Source of the DNA: Pseudomonadota bacterium
GTDB taxonomy: Bacteria > Pseudomonadota > Alphaproteobacteria > Acetobacterales > Acetobacteraceae
Length of the DNA: 64,000 nucleotides
Direction: 5' to 3'
Assembly (NCBI GenBank): GCA_019351895.1
Contig: JABBOH010000015.1
Location: 36,304 to 100,303 of the forward strand
Part shown: positions 54,000-63,101 of the stretch, piece by piece
Position numbering within the stretch: the first letter of the stretch is position 1
Layout: the number at the start of each line of letters is the position of its first letter
The notes under the pieces: generated by a model
Databases searched by the model: none
Told to the model about the DNA's origin: nothing
What the model saw: the letters and a program-made list of their open reading frames with translations, nothing else
Program-made: the position numbers and the translations under genes

Positions 54000-55066
54000 G
54001 CGAAACCGTCATCGCGGCTCCCGGCAAAGCGCCGCCCATGGGCAGGTTCGAACGCTACCTGACGCTATGGGTGGCGCTTTGCATCGTCGCGGGCATCGGC
54101 CTCGGGCGCGCTCTTCCAAGCGTGTTCCAAGCCCTCGGCGCGGCGACCGTGGCGCATGTCAATCTGCCCGTCGCCCTGCTGGTCTGGCTGATGATCGTGC
54201 CGATGCTGCTGAAGATAGATTTGGCGGCACTCGGCGAAGTCAAAAGCCATTGGCGCGGCATCGCCACGACGGTCGGCATCAACTGGCTGGTGAAGCCGTT
54301 TTCGATGGCGCTGCTGGGCTGGCTCTTCATCGGCGTGCTGTTCCGGCCCTATCTTCCGGCCAATATGATCGACGGCTACATGGCCGGTCTGATCCTGCTG
54401 GCGGCCGCGCCCTGCACCGCCATGGTTTTCGTCTGGTCCAATCTCGTCGATGGCGAGCCGCATTTCACGCTGTCCCAGGTCGCGCTCAACGACATCATAA
54501 TGGTCTTCGCCTTCGCGCCACTCGTGGCGCTGTTGCTCGGCCTGTCCGCGATCACCGTGCCGTGGGACACGCTGATCCTGTCGGTCGTGCTGTATATTGT
54601 CGTGCCGGTCGTCGCGGCCCAGCTCTGGCGGCGGTCGCTGCTGGCGAGAGGCGGCAAGCCCGCACTCGGCCGGACACTCCGCACGCTGGCACCGCTGTCT
54701 CTGTCGGCTCTGCTGCTGACGCTCGTGCTGCTGTTCGGGCTGCAAGGGCAGCAGATCATGCGGCAACCCGCCGTCATCGCGATGCTGGCGGTGCCAATCC
54801 TGATACAGGTCTACTTCAACGCGGGCCTCGCCTATCTCGTAAATCGTCGCCTCGGGGTCGCGTGGTGCGTCGCCGGGCCGTCCGCGCTGATCGGCGCCAG
54901 CAACTTCTTCGAGCTCGCCGTGGCCACGGCAATCGCCCTGTTCGGGTTCCAGTCGGGAGCGGCGCTTTCGACGGTCGTCGGCGTGCTCGTGGAGGTGCCT
55001 GTGATGCTGTCGGTCGTTCAGATCGTCCGCGGCTCGCGCGGTTGGTACGAGCGGGGGACGGCATAA
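53996..55066 (+). CDS. acr3: ACR3 family arsenite efflux transporter
   Basis: 356 aa with about ten membrane helices. ACR3 signatures include LVWLMIVPMLLKID, NWLVKPFSMALLGWLF, LLAAAPCTAMVFVWSNL (with the conserved Cys) and GPSALIGASNFFELAVATAI. It exports arsenite using the proton motive force. ATG overlaps the arsC stop. It is often labelled arsB, but the sequence is ACR3 type. Confidence 0.95.
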   Translation: MSETVIAAPGKAPPMGRFERYLTLWVALCIVAGIGLGRALPSVFQALGAATVAHVNLPVALLVWLMIVPMLLKIDLAALGEVKSHWRGIATTVGINWLVKPFSMALLGWLFIGVLFRPYLPANMIDGYMAGLILLAAAPCTAMVFVWSNLVDGEPHFTLSQVALNDIIMVFAFAPLVALLLGLSAITVPWDTLILSVVLYIVVPVVAAQLWRRSLLARGGKPALGRTLRTLAPLSLSALLLTLVLLFGLQGQQIMRQPAVIAMLAVPILIQVYFNAGLAYLVNRRLGVAWCVAGPSALIGASNFFELAVATAIALFGFQSGAALSTVVGVLVEVPVMLSVVQIVRGSRGWYERGTA

Positions 55067-55174
55067 GGCAGCCTCGCCTCAGCGGGACCGCGGCTTGCGC
55101 CGGACCGGGCCCAAGGGCATCACTGCAGCCTCGGAACCAGTGACGAATAGGCTTGAGGCGAGACGGGACATCCT

Positions 55175-56794
55175 ATGCAGCGTGAGTCGATGGAATTCGA
55201 TACGGTCATCGTGGGCGCTGGACCGGCGGGTCTCGCCGCGGCCATCCGCCTCAAACAGCTCGACCCCGCGGCCTCCGTCTGCGTCGTCGAGAAAGGCAGC
55301 GAGGTCGGCGCCCATATCCTGTCGGGCGCGGTGATCGAGCCGCGGGCCCTCGACGAGTTGCTGCCCGATTGGCGCCAGCAGGAGAGCCCGCTGAAGACCG
55401 CCGCCGCCGAGGACCGCTTCTACTTCCTGACCGAGACGAAGGCCTACAAGCTCCCGACCCCGCCGCAGATGCACAACCACGGCAACTTCATCGTCAGCCT
55501 CGGCGATGTCGTCCGCTGGCTCGGCGCGCAGGCCGAGGCGCTGGGTGTCGAGATCTACCCCGGTTTCGCGGCGGCCGAACTGCTGGAGGAGGACGGCCGC
55601 ATCGTCGGCGTCGCGACCGGCGACATGGGGATTGCGAAGGATGGGGAGCCCGGGCCCAACCATCAGCCGGGCATGGAACTGCGTGCGCCCTACACGCTCT
55701 TCTCGGAAGGCTGCCGGGGCAGCCTGTCGAAGCAGCTGATGGCGCGGTTCGGGCTGCGCCAGGGCGTTGACCCGCAGACCTACGGCCTCGGCATCAAGGA
55801 GCTGTGGGAAATCCCCGCCGCGAACCACAAGCCGGGCCTGATCGAGCATACCTTCGGCTGGCCGATGGACCGCCGCACCTATGGCGGCTCCTGGCTCTAT
55901 CACCTGGGCGACAACCTCGTCTCCTATGGCTTCGTCATCGGGCTCGACTACGCCAACACCTGGGTCTCGCCGTTCGACGAGATGCAGCGGCTCAAGACCC
56001 ATCCGCATCTGCGCCGCCATTTCGAGGGTGGGCGGCGCATCAGCTACGGTGCGCGTGCGCTGAGCGAGGGGGGGTTGCAGTCGATCCCCCGCCTCACCTT
56101 CCCCGGCGGGGCGCTGCTGGGCGACGCGGCAGGCTTCCTCAACGTGCCCAAGATCAAGGGCACCCATGCCGCCATGAAGTCCGGCATGATGGCGGCCGAA
56201 GCGGTGGCCGAGGCGCGCGCCGCGGGTGCGGCCGAGCCTACCGGCTTCACCGACAGGCTGCGGGCAAGCTGGCTGCATGCGGAGCTATCCTCGGTGCGGA
56301 ACATCCGGCCGTCCTTCGCGAAGTTCGGCAATCTCGGCGGCTTCGTCTATTCGGCGATCGACACCGTGCTGCTGCGCGGAAAGGCGCCCTGGACCTTCCA
56401 CCACCCCCACGCCGATAACGAGGTGCTGACGCCCGCCGCCGATGCCACGAAGATCGCTTACCCGAAGCCGGACGGGGTGCTGACCTTCGACCGCCTCTCC
56501 TCGGTCTTCATCAGCAATACCAATCACGAGGAGGACCAGCCGGTTCACCTCAAGCTGCGCGATCCCTCCGTGTGGCTTTCGGAGAACTGGGAGAAGTATC
56601 GCAGCCCCGAGAGCCGCTACTGCCCCGCCGGCGTCTATGAGGCGGTGGGCGCCGAGGAGGGCAATCCTCACCTGCAGATCAACGCGCAGAACTGCGTGCA
56701 CTGCAAGACCTGCGACATCAAGGACCCGAAGCAAAACATCGACTGGGCGGTGCCAGAGGGCGGCGGCGGCCCCAACTATCCCGGCGGCATGTAA
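55175..56794 (+). CDS. Electron transfer flavoprotein-ubiquinone oxidoreductase
   Basis: 539 aa. FAD motif VIVGAGPAGLAAAIRLKQL near residue 9. The quinone-proximal region includes GWPMDRRTYGGSWLYHLGDN and SYGFVIGLDYANTWVSPFDE. The C-terminal [4Fe-4S] site is in RYCPAGVYE and NCVHCKTCDIKDP. It passes electrons from ETF (acyl-CoA and amine dehydrogenases) to ubiquinone. The N-terminus MQRESMEFDTVIVG is typical of the family. DUF1244 follows in 18 bp. Confidence 0.95.
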   Translation: MQRESMEFDTVIVGAGPAGLAAAIRLKQLDPAASVCVVEKGSEVGAHILSGAVIEPRALDELLPDWRQQESPLKTAAAEDRFYFLTETKAYKLPTPPQMHNHGNFIVSLGDVVRWLGAQAEALGVEIYPGFAAAELLEEDGRIVGVATGDMGIAKDGEPGPNHQPGMELRAPYTLFSEGCRGSLSKQLMARFGLRQGVDPQTYGLGIKELWEIPAANHKPGLIEHTFGWPMDRRTYGGSWLYHLGDNLVSYGFVIGLDYANTWVSPFDEMQRLKTHPHLRRHFEGGRRISYGARALSEGGLQSIPRLTFPGGALLGDAAGFLNVPKIKGTHAAMKSGMMAAEAVAEARAAGAAEPTGFTDRLRASWLHAELSSVRNIRPSFAKFGNLGGFVYSAIDTVLLRGKAPWTFHHPHADNEVLTPAADATKIAYPKPDGVLTFDRLSSVFISNTNHEEDQPVHLKLRDPSVWLSENWEKYRSPESRYCPAGVYEAVGAEEGNPHLQINAQNCVHCKTCDIKDPKQNIDWAVPEGGGGPNYPGGM

Positions 56795-56812
56795 CCACAG
56801 GAGATCCTCGCC

Positions 56813-57109
56813 ATGGACGACACGACACGCATCGAGTTGGAGGCCGCGGCCTTCCGCACCCTGGTGGCCCATCTGCGCGAGCGCAGCGACGTGCAGAACA
56901 TCGACCTGATGAATTTGGCGGGTTTCTGCCGCAACTGCCTGTCGCGCTGGTATCGCGAGGCGGCGGAAGCGCGGGGGATCACGATGCCCGACGCCGAGGC
57001 GCGCGAGATCGTCTACGGCATGCCTTACAAGGAGTGGCAGGCGAAGCATCAGGCGGCCGCGACGCCCGAGCAGAAGGCTGCCTTCGAGCATAGCCGCACC
57101 GGCCACTGA
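56813..57109 (+). CDS. DUF1244 family protein
   Basis: 98 aa. The family signature is NLAGFCRNCLSRWYREAAEA, then EAREIVYGMPYKEWQAKHQ. Function unknown; it has a CRNC pair of cysteines. Found in alpha- and gammaproteobacteria. It lies directly after the ETF-QO gene and may be co-transcribed. Confidence 0.9.
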   Translation: MDDTTRIELEAAAFRTLVAHLRERSDVQNIDLMNLAGFCRNCLSRWYREAAEARGITMPDAEAREIVYGMPYKEWQAKHQAAATPEQKAAFEHSRTGH

Positions 57110-57219
57110 GCCTTCGGGCGCGGACCGACCAGGCTGCCACGGGCCATTAAGGTCTTTCGCGTAAGCTTTCCGGCATAAGGTGTTGCCCGCCCCGGCCGCG
57201 CCGACCCGGAAGGTGGACG

Positions 57220-58365
57220 ATGCCAAGCGCGACGATGCCCAACTCGACCACACCAAGCTCGGGCCCCGATGGCGCCGCATCCCCTGGCTGGCATGCGGCG
57301 CCGCCGCTGTCGGATGCCGCACTCGAGGGCACATTCTGGAGCTTCGGACTCTCGGGCCAACCGCCCCACGCCGACTTCCTGGTGCTCGCGCCTGACGGTC
57401 GCATCGGGAACTATCGTAACCCGAACGAGGACGGCTGGGTCGTGCTCGACGGCCGGCTTGCCCTCATGTCGCGTCAGGGCGTGCCCACGACGATCTTCGA
57501 TCAGGCGCAGAGCACGAGCGGCGACATCACGGCCCTCATGGGCCGGGTGCGCATACCCGGCCCGCCGCTCATTCACGTTCTGCGGCGCGTCCCGCACCCG
57601 GCGCATCCGCTGCATGCGACACCGGTGGAGGCCGACCGCACGGCCCGCTTCCTGAAGCGTCTCACCCGGCCGTCGCGACCCAACCTCGTCGTTCTCCGCG
57701 CGGGCGAAACCTCCCTCCACCGGTCCTGGACGAAGGATATCGGCGACGACGACCGTTCCTGGGATCTCTGCATCAGCTATTACGGCGAGGATCCGGCGGC
57801 CGTACTCGCCGACGCTGACTACGTGACGCATCAGCCGGACCAGCGGAAGTTCCAGGCGCTGCACGATTGCTTTTATCCGGAGAGCCCGCTGTGGAGCTAC
57901 GACCGCATCTGGTTCCCCGACGACGACCTCCGGGTCTCGTGGTCGGCGATCAACCATCTGTTCCACCTCACCCGCAGCTTCGGACTCGATCTTTCACAGC
58001 CGTCGCTCACGATCAGCCCCGAGTGCTCAATCGCGCACGGTGTGACAGCGCAACATCCAGGCAGCCTGCTGCGCTTCGGCGACTTCGTCGAGATCATGTG
58101 CCCGCTCTTCTCGGCGCGCGCGCTCCGTCTCTGCATCGGCAGCTTCCGCGACAGCGTTTCCGGCTTCGGTCTCGACCACCTCTGGCCGAGCCTGCTCGGC
58201 GGCCCGCGCGCGCGCATGGCCATCATCGACGCCGTCGGCATCATCCACACGCGACCCATCGGCTCGACCTATGACATCGACGTGGCGGTGGCCGAGAAAG
58301 ACGCGCATCTCCAGGCCTACCGCTTCCATCACTACAGCTTCGGCCAGATCGCTATCCCGGCCTGA
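57220..58365 (+). CDS. DUF707 domain protein (putative glycosyltransferase-like)
   Basis: 381 aa. Residues 1-35 are low complexity. The C-terminal domain shows WDLCISYYGEDPAAVLADAD, KFQALHDCFY, YDRIWFPDDDLRVSW and the closing DAVGIIHTRPIGS, matching DUF707 (PF05212), a glycosyltransferase-like family known from plants and bacteria. It opens a small polysaccharide group with DUF4422 and GT61 genes on the opposite strand. Activity not established. Confidence 0.78.
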   Translation: MPSATMPNSTTPSSGPDGAASPGWHAAPPLSDAALEGTFWSFGLSGQPPHADFLVLAPDGRIGNYRNPNEDGWVVLDGRLALMSRQGVPTTIFDQAQSTSGDITALMGRVRIPGPPLIHVLRRVPHPAHPLHATPVEADRTARFLKRLTRPSRPNLVVLRAGETSLHRSWTKDIGDDDRSWDLCISYYGEDPAAVLADADYVTHQPDQRKFQALHDCFYPESPLWSYDRIWFPDDDLRVSWSAINHLFHLTRSFGLDLSQPSLTISPECSIAHGVTAQHPGSLLRFGDFVEIMCPLFSARALRLCIGSFRDSVSGFGLDHLWPSLLGGPRARMAIIDAVGIIHTRPIGSTYDIDVAVAEKDAHLQAYRFHHYSFGQIAIPA

Positions 58366-58413
58366 CGCCCTCACGCGCGAGTAGCTGGCCGTCGGGGAAG
58401 GGCGCCGACCGCC

Positions 58414-59277
58414 TCAGTCCGGCGCGAGCCCGTCCGCCGCCAGGGCATCAGCAAGATCGTCATGCGGACAGAACAGGTAGGGGAGGTCGACCACTCGCAG
58501 CAAAGGGTCCTCGATCTGCTTCTGCAGCACCCAGAGGCTGAACAGGCGTTCCGAGAGGTAGCCAAGATAGCGCGACGAGCGGTCCACCGCTGCCTGCACG
58601 TTGAACATCACCTCCGACCAGAACTGCATGTACTCGTCGAAGAGCGCCGCCTTCATGATGAACATGTTGCAGTAGTGCACGCCGATCTGGGCGAAGTTGA
58701 CGTAGTTCCGCCGCCCGCGCCAGAACGACGACAGCGCGATGGACTTCACGAAGGCATCCCAGGATTCGTCGGAGAAGCTGCACTGCTTCCACTGGATCTC
58801 CATGGGGGCGAAGGTGTGGCGGCGCGGCGCGATGATGTCGTGGCTGCCGATCCATGCGCCCAGCGCCTCCGTCTCGGCGCGGGTCAGGCTGCTCCTCAGC
58901 CGGATGTACTGGACGAAGGTTTCGCAGTCGGCGTCGTGGCGCCAGGAGAGCGTATCCGCGGCCATCGCGCGCCGCGCCTCGAGCACGCGCGGGAAGCGAA
59001 GGCCGCAGTCATAGGCGGGGAGCGGATCGAGCATGAACAGCCGGCGGTAATGTTCGAAGCCGATGTAATCCGAATCGGGCATCAGGTTGCGCCAGGCGAA
59101 AAACTCCTGCCGCATCTCGTTGAAGTCGGGAGCGGCGTGCAGGTTGAGGCCGCTGAGATCGGTGAGCCAGCGGCCAGCGGGGTCGACCTCCCCACCCGTC
59201 CAGATCGGCATGAAGATCTCGCCCAAAGCCGGGAAGATGGGTCGCTCGTGATGGCAGGAATAGAGCCTTATCCGCAT
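58414..59277 (-). CDS. DUF4422 family glycosyltransferase-like protein
   Basis: 287 aa. It begins MRIRLYSCHHERPIF and contains YIGFEHYRRLFML, SHDIIAPRRHTF and NMFIMKAALFDEYMQF, typical of the DUF4422 family found in capsule and LPS loci. It converges with the DUF707 gene and lies 34 bp downstream of the GT61 gene on the same strand. Confidence 0.82.
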   Translation of the reverse strand: MRIRLYSCHHERPIFPALGEIFMPIWTGGEVDPAGRWLTDLSGLNLHAAPDFNEMRQEFFAWRNLMPDSDYIGFEHYRRLFMLDPLPAYDCGLRFPRVLEARRAMAADTLSWRHDADCETFVQYIRLRSSLTRAETEALGAWIGSHDIIAPRRHTFAPMEIQWKQCSFSDESWDAFVKSIALSSFWRGRRNYVNFAQIGVHYCNMFIMKAALFDEYMQFWSEVMFNVQAAVDRSSRYLGYLSERLFSLWVLQKQIEDPLLRVVDLPYLFCPHDDLADALAADGLAPD

Positions 59278-59311
59278 GGCCGATCCTCGACGCCTTGTAC
59301 AAGCCGGTGCG

Positions 59312-60343
59312 CTATGACGATAGAAGCCGCAGAATATCCGCGGCGACCAACTCGGGATTCTGCATCTCGATGCTGGTGATGAAGGCGGCCGACCCCTCCT
59401 CCACGACCCGCGATCCGGGCGGATAGAAATAGTCCACATGTAGTTTCGATGCCAGATCGATTAGAAAAAAATTGCTGTTCGGCCCGGGTGTCGGGCTGAT
59501 CATGCTGACACGGCCGGGAGCGGGCCAGAAGGCCTGGGTATGCAGCGCGGAGCCCGCGATGCCGCAGATGCGTTCACGCTCGGCGAAAAGCCGGATTTGC
59601 GATGGTAGGTCGATCTGCTCGGGGAAGACGATGTCGACGCCCGCGCGCTCCAGGATCTCGACGATCCTGACTTCGTTGACGACGCGGCCGACGCCGGACG
59701 TGAGCCCGGCCTTGGAGAGATAGGCCGGGCGCGCGTCGCGCACCGCATGCTCGGCCCCGAGCAGGTTGCGGCCGATCCGCGCGCAGAGATCGCCGAAGAC
59801 CGAGTGGACATAATGCTGCTCCCGCATGCTGGTCAGCGGCACGATCAGGCGGGGGATCATCGTCGGCCGATCAAAGGTGACGAGATCCGCACGCGTCAGG
59901 CCGAGAGCGTTGAAGATCGCCTTGATGAAGGGGCGGCCGAACCAATGATCGGGGTCGGCCGGCCCATGGCAGAGGACCTTCATTTTCGGCTGGGGGCTGC
60001 GCACCCGCGGCCACTGCCGGGCAAGGGAGTTGACGATGAAGTGCCCGTAATGCGGGTTGATGAATCCGCCGTAGATATAGGTGGCTTCCGACGCCTCCTC
60101 GACCCCGCCAAGCAGCGCGCGGTCCAGGCTCTCCGCCTGGTCGGGATGCCGCCCGCCTTCCGGCCCGTGCAGATCGACCGTATCCATGACGAGCGCGCCG
60201 AGAGCGTCGTAAATCCCCCAGTTCCTGCCCTGCCCGAAGGGAAGGTAGGTGACGCCGCAGTGGTGCCCCACCTCCGGATCGCCGCCAATGACCCGGCAGC
60301 TCCCCCAGCTCTCGGAGCATCTCCTCAAAAACTGCAGTGCCAT
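59312..60343 (-). CDS. Glycosyltransferase family 61 protein
   Basis: 343 aa. GT61-type motifs: GGFINPHYGHFIVNSLARQW in the first half and RPAYLSKAGLTSG, VVFPEQIDLPSQIRLFAE-like sequence (DIVFPEQIDLPSQIRLFAER) and ICGIAGSALHTQAFWPAP in the second. The GSALHT segment is characteristic of the family. It probably adds sugar to a cell-surface polysaccharide. Soluble, with no membrane span seen. Confidence 0.85.
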   Translation of the reverse strand: MALQFLRRCSESWGSCRVIGGDPEVGHHCGVTYLPFGQGRNWGIYDALGALVMDTVDLHGPEGGRHPDQAESLDRALLGGVEEASEATYIYGGFINPHYGHFIVNSLARQWPRVRSPQPKMKVLCHGPADPDHWFGRPFIKAIFNALGLTRADLVTFDRPTMIPRLIVPLTSMREQHYVHSVFGDLCARIGRNLLGAEHAVRDARPAYLSKAGLTSGVGRVVNEVRIVEILERAGVDIVFPEQIDLPSQIRLFAERERICGIAGSALHTQAFWPAPGRVSMISPTPGPNSNFFLIDLASKLHVDYFYPPGSRVVEEGSAAFITSIEMQNPELVAADILRLLSS

Positions 60344-60728
60344 GCTGGTCCCGATCCGCCCCGTTGCCCGCCGTCCCGGTCCGGGCTTTCGCCGGGCCTC
60401 GCTCTCGCCGAACCTCGTTGACCGGTCATTGGATCAATCGCGCGCGGCCTGCCCCGACGCAGAGGCGCCACCCCAATCGCATCCGAAACCCGACCAAAGC
60501 TTGTCGAAATCCGTTCCACGAGAGAATAGACAGCCGCAGTTGAACAAAAAATTAAGCCCCCCGATCCCGCGATGAACGGCCGCCGCCTGCGCCCGCCACA
60601 TGTCGCGGCCTGCGTCCCTGGCGCGGGCGCCGACCGATCACCGGAGAGCTTTTGATTGACCCCCGCCCGCGGGCGGGCTAGGTCCCGCGCCCGTCGCTCC
60701 GCGACCTTCGATGAAAGGAGACTCGCCC
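60344..60728. other. Divergent intergenic region, GT61 to gapR
   Basis: 385 bp. A GC palindrome of the form CCCGCCCGCGGGCGGG lies at about 60662-60677. The gapR RBS AAAGGAG (60714-60720) abuts a GACTC (GANTC, CcrM-type) site at 60720-60724. An AT-richer stretch at 60525-60560 could hold a promoter. No gene is supported. Confidence 0.5.
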
Positions 60729-61001
60729 ATGGCGTTCGATGCCGCAGAGACCACCGATGCCGCTGCTCAGGGCAATATCGCCGCCGACCGGCTGCGCAGC
60801 CTCGTCGAACGGATCGAGCGGCTGGAGGAGGAACGCAAGGCCCTCGGCAGCGACATCAAGGACATCTACTCCGAGGCGAAATCGGCGGGCTTCGACGTGA
60901 AGGTGCTGCGCCAGCTCATCCGCATCCGCAAGCAGGAGCCGGCGGATGTCGAGGAACAGGAGACGCTGCTCGACGTCTATCGCCGCGCACTCGGCATGTG
61001 A
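60729..61001 (+). CDS. gapR: Nucleoid-associated protein GapR (DUF2312/UPF0335)
   Basis: 90 aa. The family signature is DRLRSLVERIERLEEERKAL, DIKDIYSEAKSAGFDVKVLR and LIRIRKQEPADVEEQETLLD. GapR encircles overtwisted DNA ahead of replication and transcription in Caulobacter and helps topoisomerases. ATG 60729 follows AAAGGAG with 8 bp spacing. It is diagnostic of alphaproteobacteria. Confidence 0.94.
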   Translation: MAFDAAETTDAAAQGNIAADRLRSLVERIERLEEERKALGSDIKDIYSEAKSAGFDVKVLRQLIRIRKQEPADVEEQETLLDVYRRALGM

Positions 61002-61079
61002 GACCGGCTGGGGAGCGGCAAGCCGGCCGCCCCCACGCCCGCAATTCCCTCAAGCCGCTTCCGCGGCTCGGGGCCGCGC

Positions 61080-61559
61080 TCAGAGAGCCGCGAGCACAGT
61101 CTCGGCGCGGCTCGCCTCGAAGGCGCTGCCCTCCTCGACGCCGAGGAAGGTGACTATCCCGTCCTCCGCCACCAGGGCATAGCGCTGCGAGCGCATCCCG
61201 AGGCCGCGCTCGACAAGATCGAGTTCCAGGCCCATCGCCCGGGCGAATGCCCCTGAACCGTCCGCAAGCATCAGGATCTTTCCCTCGGTGCCCTGATCCT
61301 TCGCCCAGGCCCCCATGACGAAGGGGTCGTTCACGGCGATGCAGGCGATGGTCTCCACGCCCTTGGCGCGGAGCGCATCGGCATGTTCGATGAAGCCCGG
61401 CAGATGGCGGGCGCTGCAGGTCGGCGTAAAAGCGCCGGGCACGGCGAACAGCACGACCTTGTGACCCTTGAAGATGGCGTCCGTCGTCGTCGGCTCCGGC
61501 CCATCGGGCGTCGCAGCGGTCACGGGGACATTCGGAATGGCATCGCCGACCTTGATCAT
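61080..61559 (-). CDS. Peroxiredoxin (Prx5/hybrid type)
   Basis: 159 aa. The peroxidatic Cys is in VPGAFTPTCSARHLPGF. Arg and supporting residues follow in VNDPFVMGAWAKDQ and MRSQRYALVAEDGIV. It is the glutaredoxin/thioredoxin-dependent Prx5 group without a fused glutaredoxin domain. ATG 61559 (MIKVGDAIPNVPV) is preceded by AAGGAA. Confidence 0.93.
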   Translation of the reverse strand: MIKVGDAIPNVPVTAATPDGPEPTTTDAIFKGHKVVLFAVPGAFTPTCSARHLPGFIEHADALRAKGVETIACIAVNDPFVMGAWAKDQGTEGKILMLADGSGAFARAMGLELDLVERGLGMRSQRYALVAEDGIVTFLGVEEGSAFEASRAETVLAAL

Positions 61560-61783
61560 CAGTCCGTTCCTTGCAGGTGAAATCCTCGCCGGGCCCGAGG
61601 TCCGACCCGGCGCGTGCCGGGCCTGACGGGGGGTTGCGAGAGCGCTCGATCTCGTCCCCGGACCAGACGACGGCACTCTAGCCGCCGAGCCGGGCACTGT
61701 CATCACCGCCTCCGGAAACGTCATGGTGCCGTCCGAACCAGCGCGTTCTTGCGCGCGGACCTGAAAACGCCAGATAGTCGGGC

Positions 61784-62461
61784 ATGAAGACACGCGCCCC
61801 CACCGACACGACCGAGCCCTCCGGGCTGGAGCAGCCCACGGCCGCGGCAGCGCCGCTTTCGAATGCCGCATCCGAGCCGCAGACCTCGGGCCTCGCCAAG
61901 CGCGCGGCCGACCGCTTCACGGGCCAGATCCTCGTGGCGATGCCGGCGCTCACGGATCCTAACTTCGCCCAGAGCGTCATTCTGGTCTGCGCCCATAGCG
62001 AGGAGGGCGCGATGGGCATCGTTCTCAACCGCGCGCTGGAGCGGCCGAGTTTCGAGGGGCTTCTCCAGCAACTCGGGATCGCGCCGGTGCCGCCGAGGCG
62101 GGAGATCCGGCTTTGCGCCGGCGGCCCGGTCGAGAATGGGCGCGGCTTCGTCGTCCACACCGCCGACTGGGTGGCCGAGAACACGCTCCGCGTGGATCAT
62201 GATTTGGGGCTGACGACGAGCCTCGATGTCCTGAAGGCTATCGCGGAGGGAGACGGGCCGCGTGCCTGCCTGCTGGCACTCGGCTACGCGGGCTGGGGTC
62301 CCGGGCAGCTGGAAGCCGAGTTCGGGCAGAATGCCTGGCTGACGGTGCCGGCGGACGAGGCACTCGTCTTCGATACGGGCAACGAAACGCGCTGGCGCCG
62401 GGCCCTGCAGAAGCTGCATGTGGACCCGGCCCTGCTGTCGCCCACAGCCGGGCACGCCTGA
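61784..62461 (+). CDS. YqgE/AlgH family protein
   Basis: 225 aa. The family core is FTGQILVAMPALTDPNFAQS, then VILVCAHSEEGAMGIVLNRA, LCAGGPVENGRGFVVHTADW and LLALGYAGWGPGQLEAEFGQ. The first 40 residues are a low-complexity extension. Function is unknown in bacteria; the AlgH name comes from an indirect link to alginate regulation in Pseudomonas. It is divergent from the peroxiredoxin gene. Confidence 0.92.
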   Translation: MKTRAPTDTTEPSGLEQPTAAAAPLSNAASEPQTSGLAKRAADRFTGQILVAMPALTDPNFAQSVILVCAHSEEGAMGIVLNRALERPSFEGLLQQLGIAPVPPRREIRLCAGGPVENGRGFVVHTADWVAENTLRVDHDLGLTTSLDVLKAIAEGDGPRACLLALGYAGWGPGQLEAEFGQNAWLTVPADEALVFDTGNETRWRRALQKLHVDPALLSPTAGHA

Positions 62462-62531
62462 CGGACCTTCCCGCGGAGAGGCCGACCGCCCGACGCCGCC
62501 CAAGCGCCGGGACAGTCCGGGATCTAGGTCG

Positions 62532-63101
62532 CTACTCGGTGGCCGTGGCGGCCTTGCTCTTGCGCGCGCCCTTGGGGGCGGCATCCGTCAGCGTCGCCGC
62601 CGCTTTCGACAGCGAGGTCAGGAGGCCGATCAGCGTGTCGACCTGCTTCGGCGAGAACTCCGCCAGAAGCTGCTCCTCGCGCGCAAGGGCGGCCTGGGCG
62701 ATCCGGTCATGCAGCCGCCGCCCCTTCGCGGTCAGCGCGGTCGCGCGGGACCGTCCGCTCGTGTCGCGGGACAGGACGAGACCCTGCTCCTCCATCCTCG
62801 CGAGGCTGCGGCTGACCGCCGCCTTGTCCAGCCCGGCATTCTTGCAAAGCACCGGCGAGGTGATCCAGGGATCGGCCGCGAGCGCGACGAGGATGTGCCA
62901 CTCCGAGAGCCCGATGGCGTAATGCTTGCGGTAGAAGCGGGACGCGCCCCCTTCCAGCTTGTTCGCGACTGCGCGTACCAGCCCCGGCACATACCGGTCG
63001 GCGGCGACCAATGGCGCTGCCGCGGCACGGGTGGCCGCCTGCGGTTCCGTCACGCGAGACGTTTCGATCCGCTTGGCCCTACCCACTTGTCGATCCAGCA
63101 C
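62532..63101 (-). CDS. MarR family transcriptional regulator
   Basis: 189 aa. The winged HTH includes IGLSEWHILVALAADPWITS, NAGLDKAAVSRSLARMEEQG and RDTSGRSRATALTAKGRRLH. A basic C-terminal tail (PKGARKSKAATATE) follows. The start is GTG 63101 with AGGAGG 7 bp upstream. No target gene is adjacent on the other strand except the uncertain DNA to the right; the ligand is unknown. Confidence 0.9.
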   Translation of the reverse strand: MLDRQVGRAKRIETSRVTEPQAATRAAAAPLVAADRYVPGLVRAVANKLEGGASRFYRKHYAIGLSEWHILVALAADPWITSPVLCKNAGLDKAAVSRSLARMEEQGLVLSRDTSGRSRATALTAKGRRLHDRIAQAALAREEQLLAEFSPKQVDTLIGLLTSLSKAAATLTDAAPKGARKSKAATATE

